A stretch of DNA of 64,000 bases from Macrobrachium rosenbergii (GCF_040412425.1 NC_089766.1:11056008-11120007), one strand, 5' to 3'; shown: positions 38,721-51,262, numbered from the stretch's first letter. Made by a program: numbers and translations. The notes: generated by a model not told the origin, from the letters alone.

Positions 38721-39987
38721 AAGATACACTGGAACAAGCAGTCCTCTGCAGGGAAGTGAAAAAAGTAAAGAACATAGGTTCGGGTACCTCTGTTGCCAAT
38801 TTTTTAAAATATAAAAGAAAGTTGATAAGTTGGTATATATGGCAGTTGAGGCTTAGATAGGAACGATTGTCACACTTACTATTAGAAACTGATAGTTGAC
38901 ATTACAATCTTGGTGAAAATGATAGGGTAGAAATTGTGACATAGTATAATTAGATTGCTGGGTATTATAGAAATTAATTGTTTATTCTACAAGATTTTAC
39001 CTCACAGAACAGATTATTCCTATCATACAAATGAATTATATTGATTTCCCAAAGTCCAGGGATGTTGTATTTGAGTTTGATAAATATGCATCAGTATTTA
39101 TTAGATTAGATAATCTTATTGTAGAGCAGTGGATTAGTTGGGAATGAGGAAGGATTAAAACCAAGAATACCTCAAAGCACAAAAGGCCTTATAATATGAT
39201 TAGGAATATTAGTTAAAATAGGAATGGGACTACGACTTAAGGTACCTCTGTGATAGGCATGATTTTTGTCACTTGTACAAGAAATACCTGATGAAAGTCC
39301 AGTTACATTTATTTAACTGCATAAGTATAATGTGGTTTTCAACATTAAATCAAACTGAATAGGTTTTGGTTTAACGATAGTTGACAGAAAGAAAAGCACA
39401 GATAGATTAACATATGGTTAAAACATAGAAGAGGGTGTGCTGACAAAGTGTCTGTTATGAAATAATTACTGTATATAAGAAGTGTAAAAGCAAGTGGGGA
39501 AAGTTGTACATGACATAATTTACCCAGAAAAGCTTCAAGAAAGGTTTTTCATGTCAAAAACATGCACAAAGAGCAACCAGGTGACAGTTGTTAGGCAATT
39601 GGAGAAGAGATTTTGTAGTTGATTTTAGGTTGTTTCAGTAATGGAAAATATGGGAACCACATGTTGGCTTAAGAATAGAAAATGAGAGATCCCTATAAAT
39701 TATGTTGTGATAGGTGTAGTATATTAAGTTTTATGGGTACAGTACAGTATAAGCTTTCAACAGAAGTGCATTTTTAATCTGGTAGGTCATAGCTTATTAT
39801 TTAATATATAAAAATTTTAAGGTACCCATCACTATATTGAGAGAGGCAGATTAGTTTTCTAAAGGGTTTTTATTTCATACATACTCTGCAAGGCATTATT
39901 CTGCTCAGGAAATGGTGGATGTGTGTGGATGTGTACTCTGTCATTTCATCACTATAATAATTCCATGTTTCATAAAGAAATATAGTA

Positions 39988-40320
39988 CAGGCGGTCCCGG
40001 TTTACGACGGGGTTCCGTTCTTGCTTGCGTCGTAACGAAAAATTAAGCCGGAACATCGTCGAAAATCGTCAAAAATCATAAGAAAACCTTACTTTTAATG
40101 CTCTGGGTGCATTGAAAACGATGTAAACTGCATTATTATTGAGTTTTACATCAAAAGAACCTTCAAATTATGATTATTCTGCCATTTTGGGGCCATATTT
40201 CTTCCGTCGGATAACCCCGGAACATGCGTCGTAAGCCAAGGAAATAATTTCTGATGAATATATTTGAAAGCGTCGAACCTCGAACGTCAGTTGAACCGTC
40301 GTAAACCGGGGGACTGCCTG
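39988..40320. mobile_element. 333-bp TA-flanked short inverted-repeat element (pogo/Tigger-like)
   Basis: Ends are CAGGCGGTCCCGGTTTACGA and the complement of TCGTAAACCGGGGGACTGCCTG. They form terminal inverted repeats flanked by TA on both sides. The body is CG-rich relative to its surroundings. There is no open frame. Confidence 0.85.
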
Positions 40321-40948
40321 TATAATAAATTATTGGTACTCGACAGTAAGTTTTGTTAGGTATGCAGTCCTCAGATACCAGTTGTTAGCGTTCTAGGTAT
40401 TTTGATCAAGTTTACAAGCAGTTTACATACAGATGTTATTAGACCTGCAGAGAAAGTATAATAACATTGATTCTTCATTATCACAAAATCTCAGACTCAT
40501 CAGTACTGTAATTGCTTATGTTTTGAAGATATCACAGTCTCTGACTGAGAAGTTATTGAGAAAGCCATTTTACTTGTAGTGATCTTACTTTTACTGAAGA
40601 CTTTTCTTTTTCACATGGCTTTTATATTATACAATACATAGAGTGTTCACATGACAATAGTGTACCTTCGACTATCTAAAATGACTTTAAAACTAGTTGA
40701 CAGCTTTAATGACTCATTTATATTTATGATGTGGACCGATAGGGATGACTTTCACTAAACATGATAAGCTTGTTAAAACAGTATAGCAAATGCAGATTTT
40801 TCACAAACACATCATTTTGTTAAATCAGTTACAGTTACACTGAAGTTTTGTAAATATTGATACTCTTTTCCCTATTAGAACTTCTATAAAATTAGCTCTC
40901 TGAAGGGGGATTAAAAATGCCTATGGGCTATATCATCCTTGCAAACAG

Positions 40949-41059
40949 GTTCGCAACTTGGGTAGAAGTGGTTCTGTCTGCCTCGACTCCCCTGCACGTA
41001 GGGCTAACTTACACAAACCCGTTGGCCTCTACCCTTGCCACAAACAAGGGGGTAACCAG
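40949..41059 (+). CDS. Alternative lectin alpha-repeat exon B1 (basic)
   Basis: 111 bp, 37 codons, phase 0 at both ends. It begins VRNLGRSGSVCLDSPARRAN and ends CHKQGGNQ. It encodes the first (alpha) repeat of the ricin-type lectin domain. CLD carries the sugar-binding Asp, and the repeat closes with the QxW motif completed by the next constitutive exon (Q|YW). The loop after CLDSPA is basic (RRANLHK); excluding His the exon has six Lys/Arg and one Asp. The acceptor catccttgcaaacag is weak. It is an alternative to B2: same position, same ends, different loop. Confidence 0.92.
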
Positions 41060-42687
41060 GTAATTTAATAGCAAAAGAAATATTGTGTAATATAATCTTT
41101 GTAGCAAACTGTATGTTTGTTGCAAAATGCAGTCAGTTCCCTTACAGAACTTACAGGATAGATAGGCAGAATTGGAAGGCCCAAGAACCAACAAACGGTG
41201 GGAAACAAACAGGTTTGCATGATGCTTTTTTGCTTGCTGATTATACTGAGCTTTCTTAGACTTCAGTTGGATACTGTGAAGTGCTGATAAGATGGAGATG
41301 GTTATAGTGCATGATGTGAGCATTTGCAACTGTACAAAGCTTTATGAGAACTGCTGTGTAGTGCATGGTTTTTTGCATGCTTTTGATATGATTTTTTTGC
41401 ATGATACTTTTAAATTTCTTTTTATTTCTGTCTATTACTGTACACTGACATAATTAACTTTTAATACAAATATCTGATTTTTCTTTTATGTATGCTGTAT
41501 ATTTGAACCTTAAACATAACATTCACAGCTAAAAATTAGAGATCTGTGTTGGGGGGATACTTTGTTTTTCTTTAATGTGTATTTTTCAAATGCATTATCA
41601 TAAGTGATTGAATATTTTGAAGGAAATTTTTTTATTTTTGATCTCTTTTTGTCACAGCTACCATACTTATAGTTAAATGTCAGAAAGTAAACTGTATACT
41701 GTATTTCTGTAAAAGTAGTGAGCCATTTGTATTTTTCCAAATGTTGCTATAAGTAGTAGTAATGTTTGTATGTAGTCAGATCAGTCTCTTTTAGATGTTA
41801 AATATGATATGTTCATGATTACTCCCCCCCACCCCACCCCCTTCCTAATTGCTGTACATTTTAGAACCCTTTGTAGCCTAAGGGGAATATATTTTTAGAG
41901 ACACAGGCTAGCCTACCACTGCATTTCTGACTTTGCACAACTATTAATCAGGACAGAGTTAACAGGTTTCTTCTCTACTGAAGGGGTTGCAGATACTAGT
42001 ACTACAGTAGTAATAGTATTAAAGAAAGAATATTGGGATAACTATAGGATTTCCTGCCTTGCTATGGAAGGGGCTATTTAAAATTTTCTAATCATACCAG
42101 ACCAAAGTTGTATTTTTATTTACATAGGACAAAGCTGTATAATAAGTAGTTGTACATTAAGGACATGCCTTTACATTGATGTATACCCTTGAGAATTATT
42201 CTACATTGATGTTACCACTGACTTATGCTTTCTAGTGTAGATTAGCCTATTTGAAGTTGGAATAAGCCCTATGCTCTACTTCAATAACTGATATCTTTCA
42301 ACCTGTAATTGTAACAGTTTATAGTTTTTTTGTAGATTTTCATGGATTGAATATTTTGCTCTATTCAGCCTTTTTTTTTTTAGTGCCAAATGGCCTTGTG
42401 GGTAGAGCCTTTCTGGTCTTTGCTGAATTCTGCCCTGATGTCTTTTAGTTTTGCTGCTTCGCTGTAGAGTGGCAGCTGATCATCCTTTTCTTTAAAACCT
42501 TCGGTAACCATCCTCCAGTGCAGCAGTAGTATATAGTCCTGTTTGAATAAGCTAGCTATGTGGTACTAGAGGCTCCCTGCTTTTTTTCTCCTTGAATCTT
42601 GGTGTTGACTTGTCTGAATGTGAGTACAGTAATATATGAAGCATGGTGATCGTGGCTGTTGTAGTTAGTGTTGTCTATGTGCGACAG
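41060..42687 (+). other. Intron between the two lectin alternatives
   Basis: 1.6 kb of non-coding sequence with a C-rich run near 41822-41842. Nothing else recognised. Confidence 0.65.
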
Positions 42688-42792
42688 ATCCACAACTTGG
42701 GAACCGGACAGTGCGTTGACTCGCCTGCTAAGCCTGACGATAACCACAAACCTGTAGGACTTTGGCCTTGTCATGGGCAAGGTGGTAACCAG
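42688..42792 (+). CDS. Alternative lectin alpha-repeat exon B2 (acidic)
   Basis: 105 bp, 35 codons, phase 0 at both ends. It begins IHNLGTGQCVDSPAKPDDNH and ends CHGQGGNQ. It is the same lectin alpha repeat as B1, but CVD replaces CLD and the loop is acidic (KPDDNHK); excluding His it has two Lys and three Asp. The acceptor tctatgtgcgacag is weak and the donor CAG|GTAAGT strong. The two exons match the known A/B splice pair of Drosophila PGANT9, where the isoforms differ in this loop and in substrate preference. Confidence 0.92.
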
Positions 42793-44094
42793 GTAAGTGT
42801 TACGTCGTTTTTTAGGCAATCAGTTAGTTCAGTGGAACTTTGTGCTGCAAGATATTAAATGTTGGAATGCTATGTGATTTTTAGTCATTTTTAATGTAGA
42901 TGTAAGCCAAGCCACAAAATTTACAAGTTGGAAAAAAGTTGCATTCATAAATATACTACAGTACATAGAAATTTATCATTAATGACTCTCAGTACAGTAT
43001 TAAATTCCATATCATAATTCAGTGTAGCAAACAAATTTACAACTTGATCATTATAGTGGCTTAGTATAATTTTCAATATTGTTCTTAGACAAGTAATTGT
43101 TCTTTTGTGTTTTTATAGTTAAAAATGTTTATCTTTCCTAAGAATGAAAGTATTTGTTTATATAATTAATATAGTATTAGGATATTATTTCAACATGTCA
43201 GCAGTTTAGCATTGCAGCCTCAAAAAGAAGTTGTTTTCATAAATTGGGTAATTGAAAGTTTTTATATGTTTAATTTACTGTTATGTGTCAATCTTTTAAG
43301 CTGTTTTCAAGTTTTAGTTTATATAATAATTCTTTAACATTTCAGGGGTCATAGTTAGATTAAATGAAATGATGAAATATACCTTAACATACCTTCGTGC
43401 TTGACAAATTTATAACTCAATTTCCCTTGGTTAATGTAAGGCAAATGCCACCTTTTGATCAATTGTAGTTTTACTACATGGTTTTAGAAAGTTGATGTCA
43501 TGTGTCCCAATTTAACTTGGTACTTTTTTTAAGGGACAGGAAAGTATTGGTGTGCCTTCTCTCTCTAATTGACTGAGTACATTGTACTATCTTAAAATGT
43601 TACACTTAAAATTAGAGTTTTGGATTGTCATTGCCACATGAAAGTAAAACTTGCCATTCTTGCTATTTATAGACATTAAAAATTATGCCCTGAAATTTGA
43701 CAGAAGTCAAATTTATCTGTATAGCAATATTCAGGTGTTACTCTTCAAAATAGTGTAAGGCCATTTGGTCTTGAAATATTATAAAAGTAGAGTACTTTAA
43801 GTCTGGGAATATCCAGCCATACTTACATATTTATTTTAATGTGTAATGCTTGATGAAGATTCACTGTTTTTCACAAGTACATAAATGAATGTAATAAACT
43901 GTATGATTACTGTTAAAATGATTAAAGATTAACTGTTTGTTTTATCACATAGAGTGTTAAATATAGCATATAGAAATAAAACTACAGGGCTTACTTTTTT
44001 GTAAAAATCTGTTATGGAATCTTGAGTTTTAAAAAAGTATTTTCTTGCCAAATATTGTGCAATGTCAGTGTGTAATTTTCATGTATTTTTACAG
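42793..44094 (+). other. Intron
   Basis: 1.3 kb, AT-rich, nothing recognised. Confidence 0.7.
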
Positions 44095-44223
44095 TATTGG
44101 ATGTTAAGCAAAGAAGGAGAAATTCGAAGAGATGAAGCCTGCATGGACTTTGCAGGAAAAGACGTTATCTTGTATCCTTGCCATGGCTCTAAGGGGAACC
44201 AGTATTGGGAATATGCTCCTGAG
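44095..44223 (+). CDS. Constitutive lectin exon (beta repeat)
   Basis: 129 bp, 43 codons, phase 0 at both ends. It begins YWMLSKEGEI, which finishes the alpha QxW motif. It encodes the beta repeat with CMD (sugar-site Asp kept) and GNQYWEY as the beta QxW. Strong acceptor gtatttttacag; donor GAG|GTAAGC. Reading through the donor would add about 19 residues and then stop at 44281. Confidence 0.95.
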
Positions 44224-44820
44224 GTAAGCCAGTTTTTTAATCCTCTTCTGAAGAAAAAGCTCAAGCAGTATTTGAGGATTTAGACTTTACCTTGAAACAT
44301 TAAATCAAGCAGAGTTTTAGGGTTAGTTCAATATGCTGTGTATAGTGCATTTTATTTTTCAGGTCAGCTTTTAAACAAGCATCTTAAATTAATTTGGTAT
44401 TTCCATAGTAATTACATCACATTCTAACCATCTTGTGATATTTAGCCTTTCATAGTATCAAGAAATTATGATATTAGAATTCTATATTTTGCCCAATAAA
44501 TATTTTAAAATTAAAGATAATTTTTTTTTTTTTTTAAAGTAGCGCATATTTGCTGTAAAATTCACTTCCATTGTTCTATCATGGGTTTTTAATTTAATAA
44601 GTATTTCTTTGAGGCCAGACTACCATAAATTTGCAACTACCGTAGCAAATTCCCTTGGTACTGACAAACCATTTTGATGATGATGTTTTATGTAGTTATT
44701 TTATCTTGTGCCTTATCTGTAACTGAACTTTTATGTGTAAACTGGATAAATGCATATAAATTTAGGAACTTTATGTTCACCTTCTTGGGGTATTCACTAG
44801 AAATCTTTTTGTCTTTCCAG
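44224..44820 (+). other. Last intron
   Basis: 597 bp with a T-run at 44521-44535. It ends in a strong acceptor (ctttttgtctttccag). Confidence 0.8.
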
Positions 44821-44964
44821 ACCAATCGAATTACCCATGGTAGCAGCAAGAAATGTTTAGCCATTTCGGCTGACAAGAAGAAACTTCTTATGGAAGACTG
44901 CAATTTGAATGAGCCAAGACAAAAGTGGAAATTTGAGAATTATGATCCTTCGAAAAAGCTATGA
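44821..44964 (+). CDS. Terminal exon (gamma repeat and stop)
   Basis: 47 codons plus TGA (44962-44964). It begins TNRITHGSSKKCLAISADKK and contains RQKWKF as the gamma QxW. The usual CLD is CLA here, so the gamma sugar-binding Asp is missing. The protein ends YDPSKKL. The length and end fit the family. Confidence 0.95.
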   Translation, partial: TNRITHGSSKKCLAISADKKKLLMEDCNLNEPRQKWKFENYDPSKKL

Positions 44965-46580
44965 GAACTGCTTTAATTTTAAAGGATATTATATTGCTTT
45001 TATTATATATATTTTCCAAGTGCCTCTGTGTATTAATTTATTACAAGAAAAATATATCAGTGATATGTGATTTTCTATTTTGTGCTGTTGTTGCAGCACT
45101 CCCGTAATATAACGAATCTGAAACAAGGAATAGGTACTAGAAAAGCATTTCTCCTATCGTTATTCCTTCTTTTGTGTGAATTGCTGATTTTTTATTATTC
45201 TGATAGAGCAAACTGCCATTCTACCAACAAGGTTCAAGGTAAATTCCCTTCCAATCAAATGAATCACTGACTTGATTTTGAAGAGGGTAAATACTGGTGA
45301 AGTCAGAGGAACTATTTTAGCAGTATACCTGTGCTTGGAATATTGATTGATAATGGTTGTGACTTCCGTTTCTTATGGCCTGTCTATTCTGCTGTGAAGG
45401 AACACCAAAACAGAAGGAAATGTTTACATGGTTTTATGTTATTCTGCAGTTGCACTTAGTTTTCTTTACCAGGAATTGAAGTGTCTTTGAGTATTGCAGT
45501 GGAGTAGTATAGTTGGTTACTACGCAGAAGAGAAGTGACATGAAAGCACCAACCTCTAAGAAATAGACTCTCTGGGATTGCAGAGAGAGTGCAAACTGTG
45601 CCAGTCTTCATCTTGGTTGCTAGTTTCTAGTACGTATGTGCATTTTCAGTGGTTTTACTGTTTTGCAATGAAAATATGGTGTGGTTGGTGACATGGGGAT
45701 ATATGCATGAATGCTGATTGAGCATATGTCAGGCATTATGCATTTATACTTTGTAGTGTAGATTTCTTATTGTGTATGCTGGGAACCACATTCCAGTCTT
45801 GTGCCAGTTATGACAGCCAGTGTCATGTGTGCCTCAATTAATAATTTTTATTTCATTATAGGGACATCACTAATAACAAGACTGAGTTATCCAGACTTTT
45901 TCCTCTTTATTCCAACAAGATTACCAAGTTTTTACATGTTAATTATCAAGTGAAAATCAGTATGGCCAAAGAATTGCCATTTAGTTGATTATTGTAGATT
46001 TGTTTGAAAATGTCCTTATTCAGTCCTGTTACTAGAAATGCCATGATTCAGTTATGTCTATGAAATTTATTCTTTTTAATTAAGTTTGTATGTTATCAGG
46101 TTTTCCTTTGGGACTGTATGAAAGATGGTGTTGGATATTGGTTAATTTTAACATTATATACATGTATTTACCTCATTCTTGTATTATGATATGCTTATTT
46201 TTTTCTACATTGTTGAATGTTATTCATTTCTTTATTGGTGCTTGGGATTGATTAAGGACTATAATCTTTTAGTGTGCATGGATGATGATACAAAAAATTA
46301 CAAGAGGTAGGATTTTTCATTTGAAATCAATGAAACAAAAAGACAAGGAATTAAGATGTTACAACTTCTATGAAGTACATCAAGATGAAGCAGGTATCTT
46401 ATGAGATATCTCATGGTGATATCAATTTCTTGTTAATGGTTGAAGGAAACTCGTAATCTTTTGTGCAACATTAAGGGAAGTCTTCCAAATATTGCCACAG
46501 TCATAACTAATATGTATGGGATTTTGAATTAATTGTTTATGGATCACCTTTAATGATGTGACTTGCTGATAAGGGTGTGT

Positions 46581-46688
46581 TTGTCTTAAAATGAGTTTTT
46601 CAGAGATTTTTCTGAAAATGAGTTATTCATAGGTTTGTCTTAAAATGAGCTATTCATAGGTTTGTCTTAAAATGAGTTATTCATAGAC
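46581..46688 (+). repeat. Imperfect tandem repeat
   Basis: Three to four copies of a 27-29-bp unit built on aaaatgagttattcatagg and tttgtctt. Confidence 0.8.
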
Positions 46689-48977
46689 ATGGCCTATTTG
46701 TATAGCTATTAAATTTCAGCTATAACCATCATTAGAGGGTTTTCTTGGATTTTTTAAATTGAAATTGTTTGAGGTTTAGGCCTTTTTTTTTATGTTAATG
46801 TCAAGACATGCACCCTTGAAACTGTAGTTTCTTATTGTAATTCTGTTTGTTGTATGAAGAAAATTGAATCATTGTTGAAATATGATACACAGTTATTGAT
46901 GTCAATCCTGGTTTTCAGTTTCTCAGATTTTAGTACATGCATACATTAATGTATTTGCAATGGTTATCACAATGAAATATAGTGGTTGCAAAACTATTTG
47001 TCCAAAAAAATATCAATTTTATTCAGAATGCCACAAGCATGAAAGGAAAAACGGGCTTTTTTTTTTTGTTACATATCTGTGACATTAAGAAATATTGCTG
47101 TTGAAATGTTAATACGGTAGTTGTTCTTTGAAAGACATTACTGAATCCATAAAATGTACTGTAACTGAACCTAATGAAATTATGCTTTCTTCTGTACTGA
47201 ATTAAAAGCACTATACAGCTATCATACATTGTCATAAATTTGCAAAGAAAATCAGAAAAACGAAAGATTCCGATCAGTTACAAAAATGAATGCAGTGCTA
47301 AATAATTACAACCTTAAGTTACTTCATGTCTTATAAAATGAAAAGTTCTATCATAGTTGTCTATGCAACCAGCAAGGAATATATTTATAGCAGGCTTCCC
47401 ATGTTTGAAATAACTATTGTGTGAAATGCAGCATGTCAAAGTTATCGACCAGTATGTTATTCCTGTGCTGTACTAAAGTTTCATTTTATCTGTATAAGGT
47501 ATTGTGGCTTGTGAGTAATTTACCTGAGACTTCTGAAATTTGATGGATGGCAACAAACCTTTATGTTTTGTTCTTTTACAGAAGTTCTGTACTGCTGTTA
47601 CCAGTAGATTTCTTGCACTGATGTATGAAATTGGTATATGAATGTTATGCTGGTGAATATATGATACTTATAAAGTTAGCCATGGAACAATGATTTATTA
47701 TGTATAATAATTATTTAAAAAAATCCTTAACAGTACAGTATTAATATATCTACCATTGCAGCTGTTGTTGACTTAAGGACAAGCTTTAGAAGCTATGTGC
47801 ATTGGATTAAAGTTGCTAAACATGCTTAGAAATAATGGCATTTTATGCATCATCATAAAATGTGTGCAGATTCATAGTAATTTTATTCATACAGGGTAGA
47901 TAGTGATATTTTCAATCTTTTTTTAATTAATTGCAACTTTGTGATTATTATAAAAGGATCTGATCATTCATTCCAAAACTCTCGAATTATTTTTGTAATA
48001 TACTAGTCTGGTTTAACCAGATTTTGAAACTGAGAATGCCATTTTCATTACTTTAAACTGAGTCTAGTTTTGAAATGCATAAATCCAAATTCAGAGTTTC
48101 ATAATGTTGACTAATCACACAGTTGGTTTATAATATTGAGTTAAAAGTACTTCCCTGTGCTAAAATTTTTGTTCACATTTTTCTTAATACTGTATACTCT
48201 GAACACTTGATGCTCCTAATATATTTGTTCTATTTCACTGCTGTAAGAGAAATCAAATTTTGGCTGTTATATCTAAGAGACAACTTCTGACATGCATCTT
48301 GTTGTGGTTATCTCTTATAAAGTTAACATACTGATGGCCATTGTTAACTTATGATAGTAATAATATTGCAATAGGAGCTGGATTGTGCGTTTCAAATGTA
48401 GGCTAACCATAACCTTTATAGTGTTGAGCTAAACCTGCTTAACCTACAGGTGAAGTCATTTATTAAAAGTAAAGCCAAGCAAATATATTCAGTGAGTTAG
48501 AGAGACGGAGTAACGACGTGTTGTTTATTTGATAAATGAAGCTTGTATGTTTATTATATTAACCAGGTTTTGTATATATATATGTACAGAAGATCAAACT
48601 AAACATCAAACATCCCCATGATAGAATAAGAATTGTTATATAGTACTTAATGCTGAGTCTGCTTGTATGTATGTAATTTCATAAAGAACTCATGTTCTTC
48701 CAAAGATTGATTACATTCCACATGACATTCCAGTGAACTGAATGATTAAATTATATATTAATTAGCATGCACTGATTAATATTTCTGTGATTAGAAAACT
48801 CAAAATCCTCTTAGATTTTTATAAACTGTAGCTACCTTTTTGTAAGCAATGACATATCATATTTTGGTTACCATGTGAACATATCAAAATAATGAAGAAT
48901 TGTCCATACCGATTAGTTTTTTTTTTCATATGAAAGCATTCCAGATTTCTTACTTGTTATATTATATCAAGTGATGT

Positions 48978-48978
<1 letters not shown>

Positions 48979-49052
<74 letters not shown>
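48979..49052. repeat. (CT)n microsatellite
   Basis: About 37 CT units. Confidence 0.97.
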
Positions 49053-49053
<1 letters not shown>

Positions 49054-51212
49054 TATTGTTTAATATTTCAAATAAAATAGAGCACTATACAGTACTCATA
49101 TAATGGAATCTTAAACTTGTCAAATGCCCTAACTCTTGATGGTGATTGGCTAAAACTTTATTACTGAATGTTTGCTCCTTGTTTATTCATTATTGTTCCA
49201 CCTATGTAGCTTTCAGATACAGGAACTCTTTAATTTGTCCAAATAATAGAAGTTGTTGGGTCTTTTTTTGAACTGTACACAGACAGACACATGTAAGTTT
49301 TCCCTTAAATTTTTTTATCATTTGAAGCGGATAAAATTTGTTTTCTAACACCTGAGTTCGATATATATGCAGTATTATTAGTCAACAATGGCCACAATAA
49401 TGTGAGTGTGCCTCTACGGACTGTTACTGAAGAAATGAATCATTTGTCCCAACTCATTATGAATACCAATAAGATATTTTGATAAAGAAGTTTTGAAGGA
49501 GTTAAGAGACTTTATATTTTTGTTTTGCTCAATGAAACCTATTGTTTTGTACTTATCATAGGCTGTATATTTCATGAATTGATTATTTGTTAATAGATAC
49601 AATTAAAATACTGTAGAATTGTAACACATGTACAGTTGTTTTGCAGAATTTTTGGCAAATATGGGTAAAAGTTTAGCAAGAAGTTCATAAAATCTTTCTA
49701 TTGTACAGGTATATGATTAGGCACCATCCCAAATGTCAGCAACAATCGAGTTAAGGTAATCACATAGTTTACATTCAGTAATTTCTTTTAAGTTGAGGTT
49801 TGTCACTGACATTCTTTTAAACAGCTCACCATTCTGTCAATAAGTTAAGTTTCTTCTTTGCATTTTTGTACATCATAGTTTTCTTTTGTAATCACCTGAC
49901 ATTGCTTTCTTGCATTTACATGCACAGGTATTGGGATCGCCATGTTTTTCCCTGATAAAGATGAGTTGCTGGTACTTGAGATGCAATATGCAAATGAAGG
50001 AGTAGAGCTGTGGAAGTATAGCCTAATACAGTAGATTGGAGTGCTTTTTAATATGAACTCTCTCCACTATGCTAGGCTTTTACCAGACGAGTAAACATAT
50101 TGTATACAGAAGTTGTATCATTGTAGGTTAGTGAACGACTGAAGTGTTAACCTCAAGTATGTGTCCACTCATTTGATGATGATGCAAGATCTTCACTTCT
50201 GATGACTACAGTGTATATATACATTACTTATAAATGTTGTCATTAGGACTGTTGAACACTTGTGCAGGCACTCTTTGAGTGTTGACAGTTTGTGTGCGTG
50301 TGCTTTGTTTGTTGTGTGGTAAGTGAAATTAACCACTTGTTTTCCAATGTACTTTTGGGGGGATGGTATTGCATACAGAGACTGTCAAAGACTTGTATTC
50401 ATTACTGTTCCCCATGTGATTTTCCTCAATGGGTGCCTTATTAAATCATTCCTATTAATGTACGTGTTTCATTAATCCCTTTTTTGGTGGTGTAGAGATG
50501 GATTATCATGGCTGCCCCCAAGAAACCTTGGCACTGCCAGAAGTGATAGTTGGAGTTCTCCTTATGTAATAACAAACTTGCCTCGTAGAAGTGCAGATTT
50601 CAGAAACCAGGATCTTTCAGGTGAGAGAAGGGTGGTGCCAGCCATTCCACAGAGTTTTCAAGGGATGTTTGAACATTAGTTCTTCACACTACCTAAGGAG
50701 TTACCTTGCATGCCAATGATTGCTATCCAATTTTCCAACCAACCAGTGACCCAAGTGAAGTCTTTTTATTTGAATTACCCCATGTAAATGAATACAGTAT
50801 GATGGATTCTACCTCTTGCCAGGATCAAATTCTCAGGTGAGAGTCTGCACTAACAACCAGGTCACAGTGGTTATACAGAAAGCTGGATCCTGTTTACTTA
50901 ATACCTTAGGAGTTATATTATCTCTGATCTGGTTGGCATCTTTTTTCTTACCTTAGAGATCTTGGGATCCATCCTGATGTGGGGTAGGAATTTATTCATG
51001 CAGTATATTTTGCACATCACAGTGCTGTGAATTCCATCACAATAACTTGAAAGGGTTAATTCGCATTAAACACCATCTCTTGACTACTGGTTAGCCTGGA
51101 AGTTGGGGAAAGTCGCTGGTATGCAAGATATGCAACCTGCCCAGGAGTGAGAGAACTCCGTGGTTACTGTGTAAGTATTTACGCTCCAACTTCCTTTATT
51201 AATTCTGTGTTG

Positions 51213-51262
51213 TGGCAAGTAGTACTCTCACCTATCACCCAAGATGTCCTGGGTTTGATCCC
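51213..51262 (+). repeat. Possible tRNA-derived SINE head
   Basis: An A-box-like TGGCAAGTAGT (51213-51223) and a B-box-like GGTTTGATCCC (51252-51262) occur at a pol III promoter spacing. No cloverleaf is evident. The body and tail are not defined. Confidence 0.35.

Larger units (their letters stand above)
34958..40948 (+). other. Large intron before the lectin exons
   Basis: 6 kb, AT-rich. It holds an interspersed repeat copy (38570-38720) and a TA-flanked short element (39988-40320). No coding exon recognised. Confidence 0.65.
1..44964 (+). other. pgant9: Polypeptide GalNAc-transferase gene, 5' end outside window
   Basis: Gene-level entry. The enzyme transfers GalNAc from UDP-GalNAc to Ser/Thr of secretory proteins in the Golgi. 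Exons in the window encode the second half of the GT-A catalytic domain (WGGE Gal/GalNAc-T motif, GHIFR metal ligand) and the whole C-terminal ricin-type lectin domain (three QxW repeats). The N-terminal cytoplasmic tail, membrane anchor, stem and DxH-containing exons must lie upstream of position 1. There are two alternative regions: a 13-member exon array in the catalytic domain and an exon pair in lectin repeat alpha. The family assignment is very secure. The pgant9 orthology is tentative; it rests on the lectin alpha-repeat exon pair, known for Drosophila PGANT9, and on general resemblance of the catalytic C-terminal half. Confidence 0.85.

Noticed and set aside
42556..42819. Minus-strand open frame over lectin exon B2
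   Set aside because: Shadow of the coding exon on the plus strand.
44224..44283. Alternative C-terminus by reading through the 44223 donor
   Set aside because: The donor is good and the following codons carry no lectin features. It would remove the gamma repeat, and there is no support for it.
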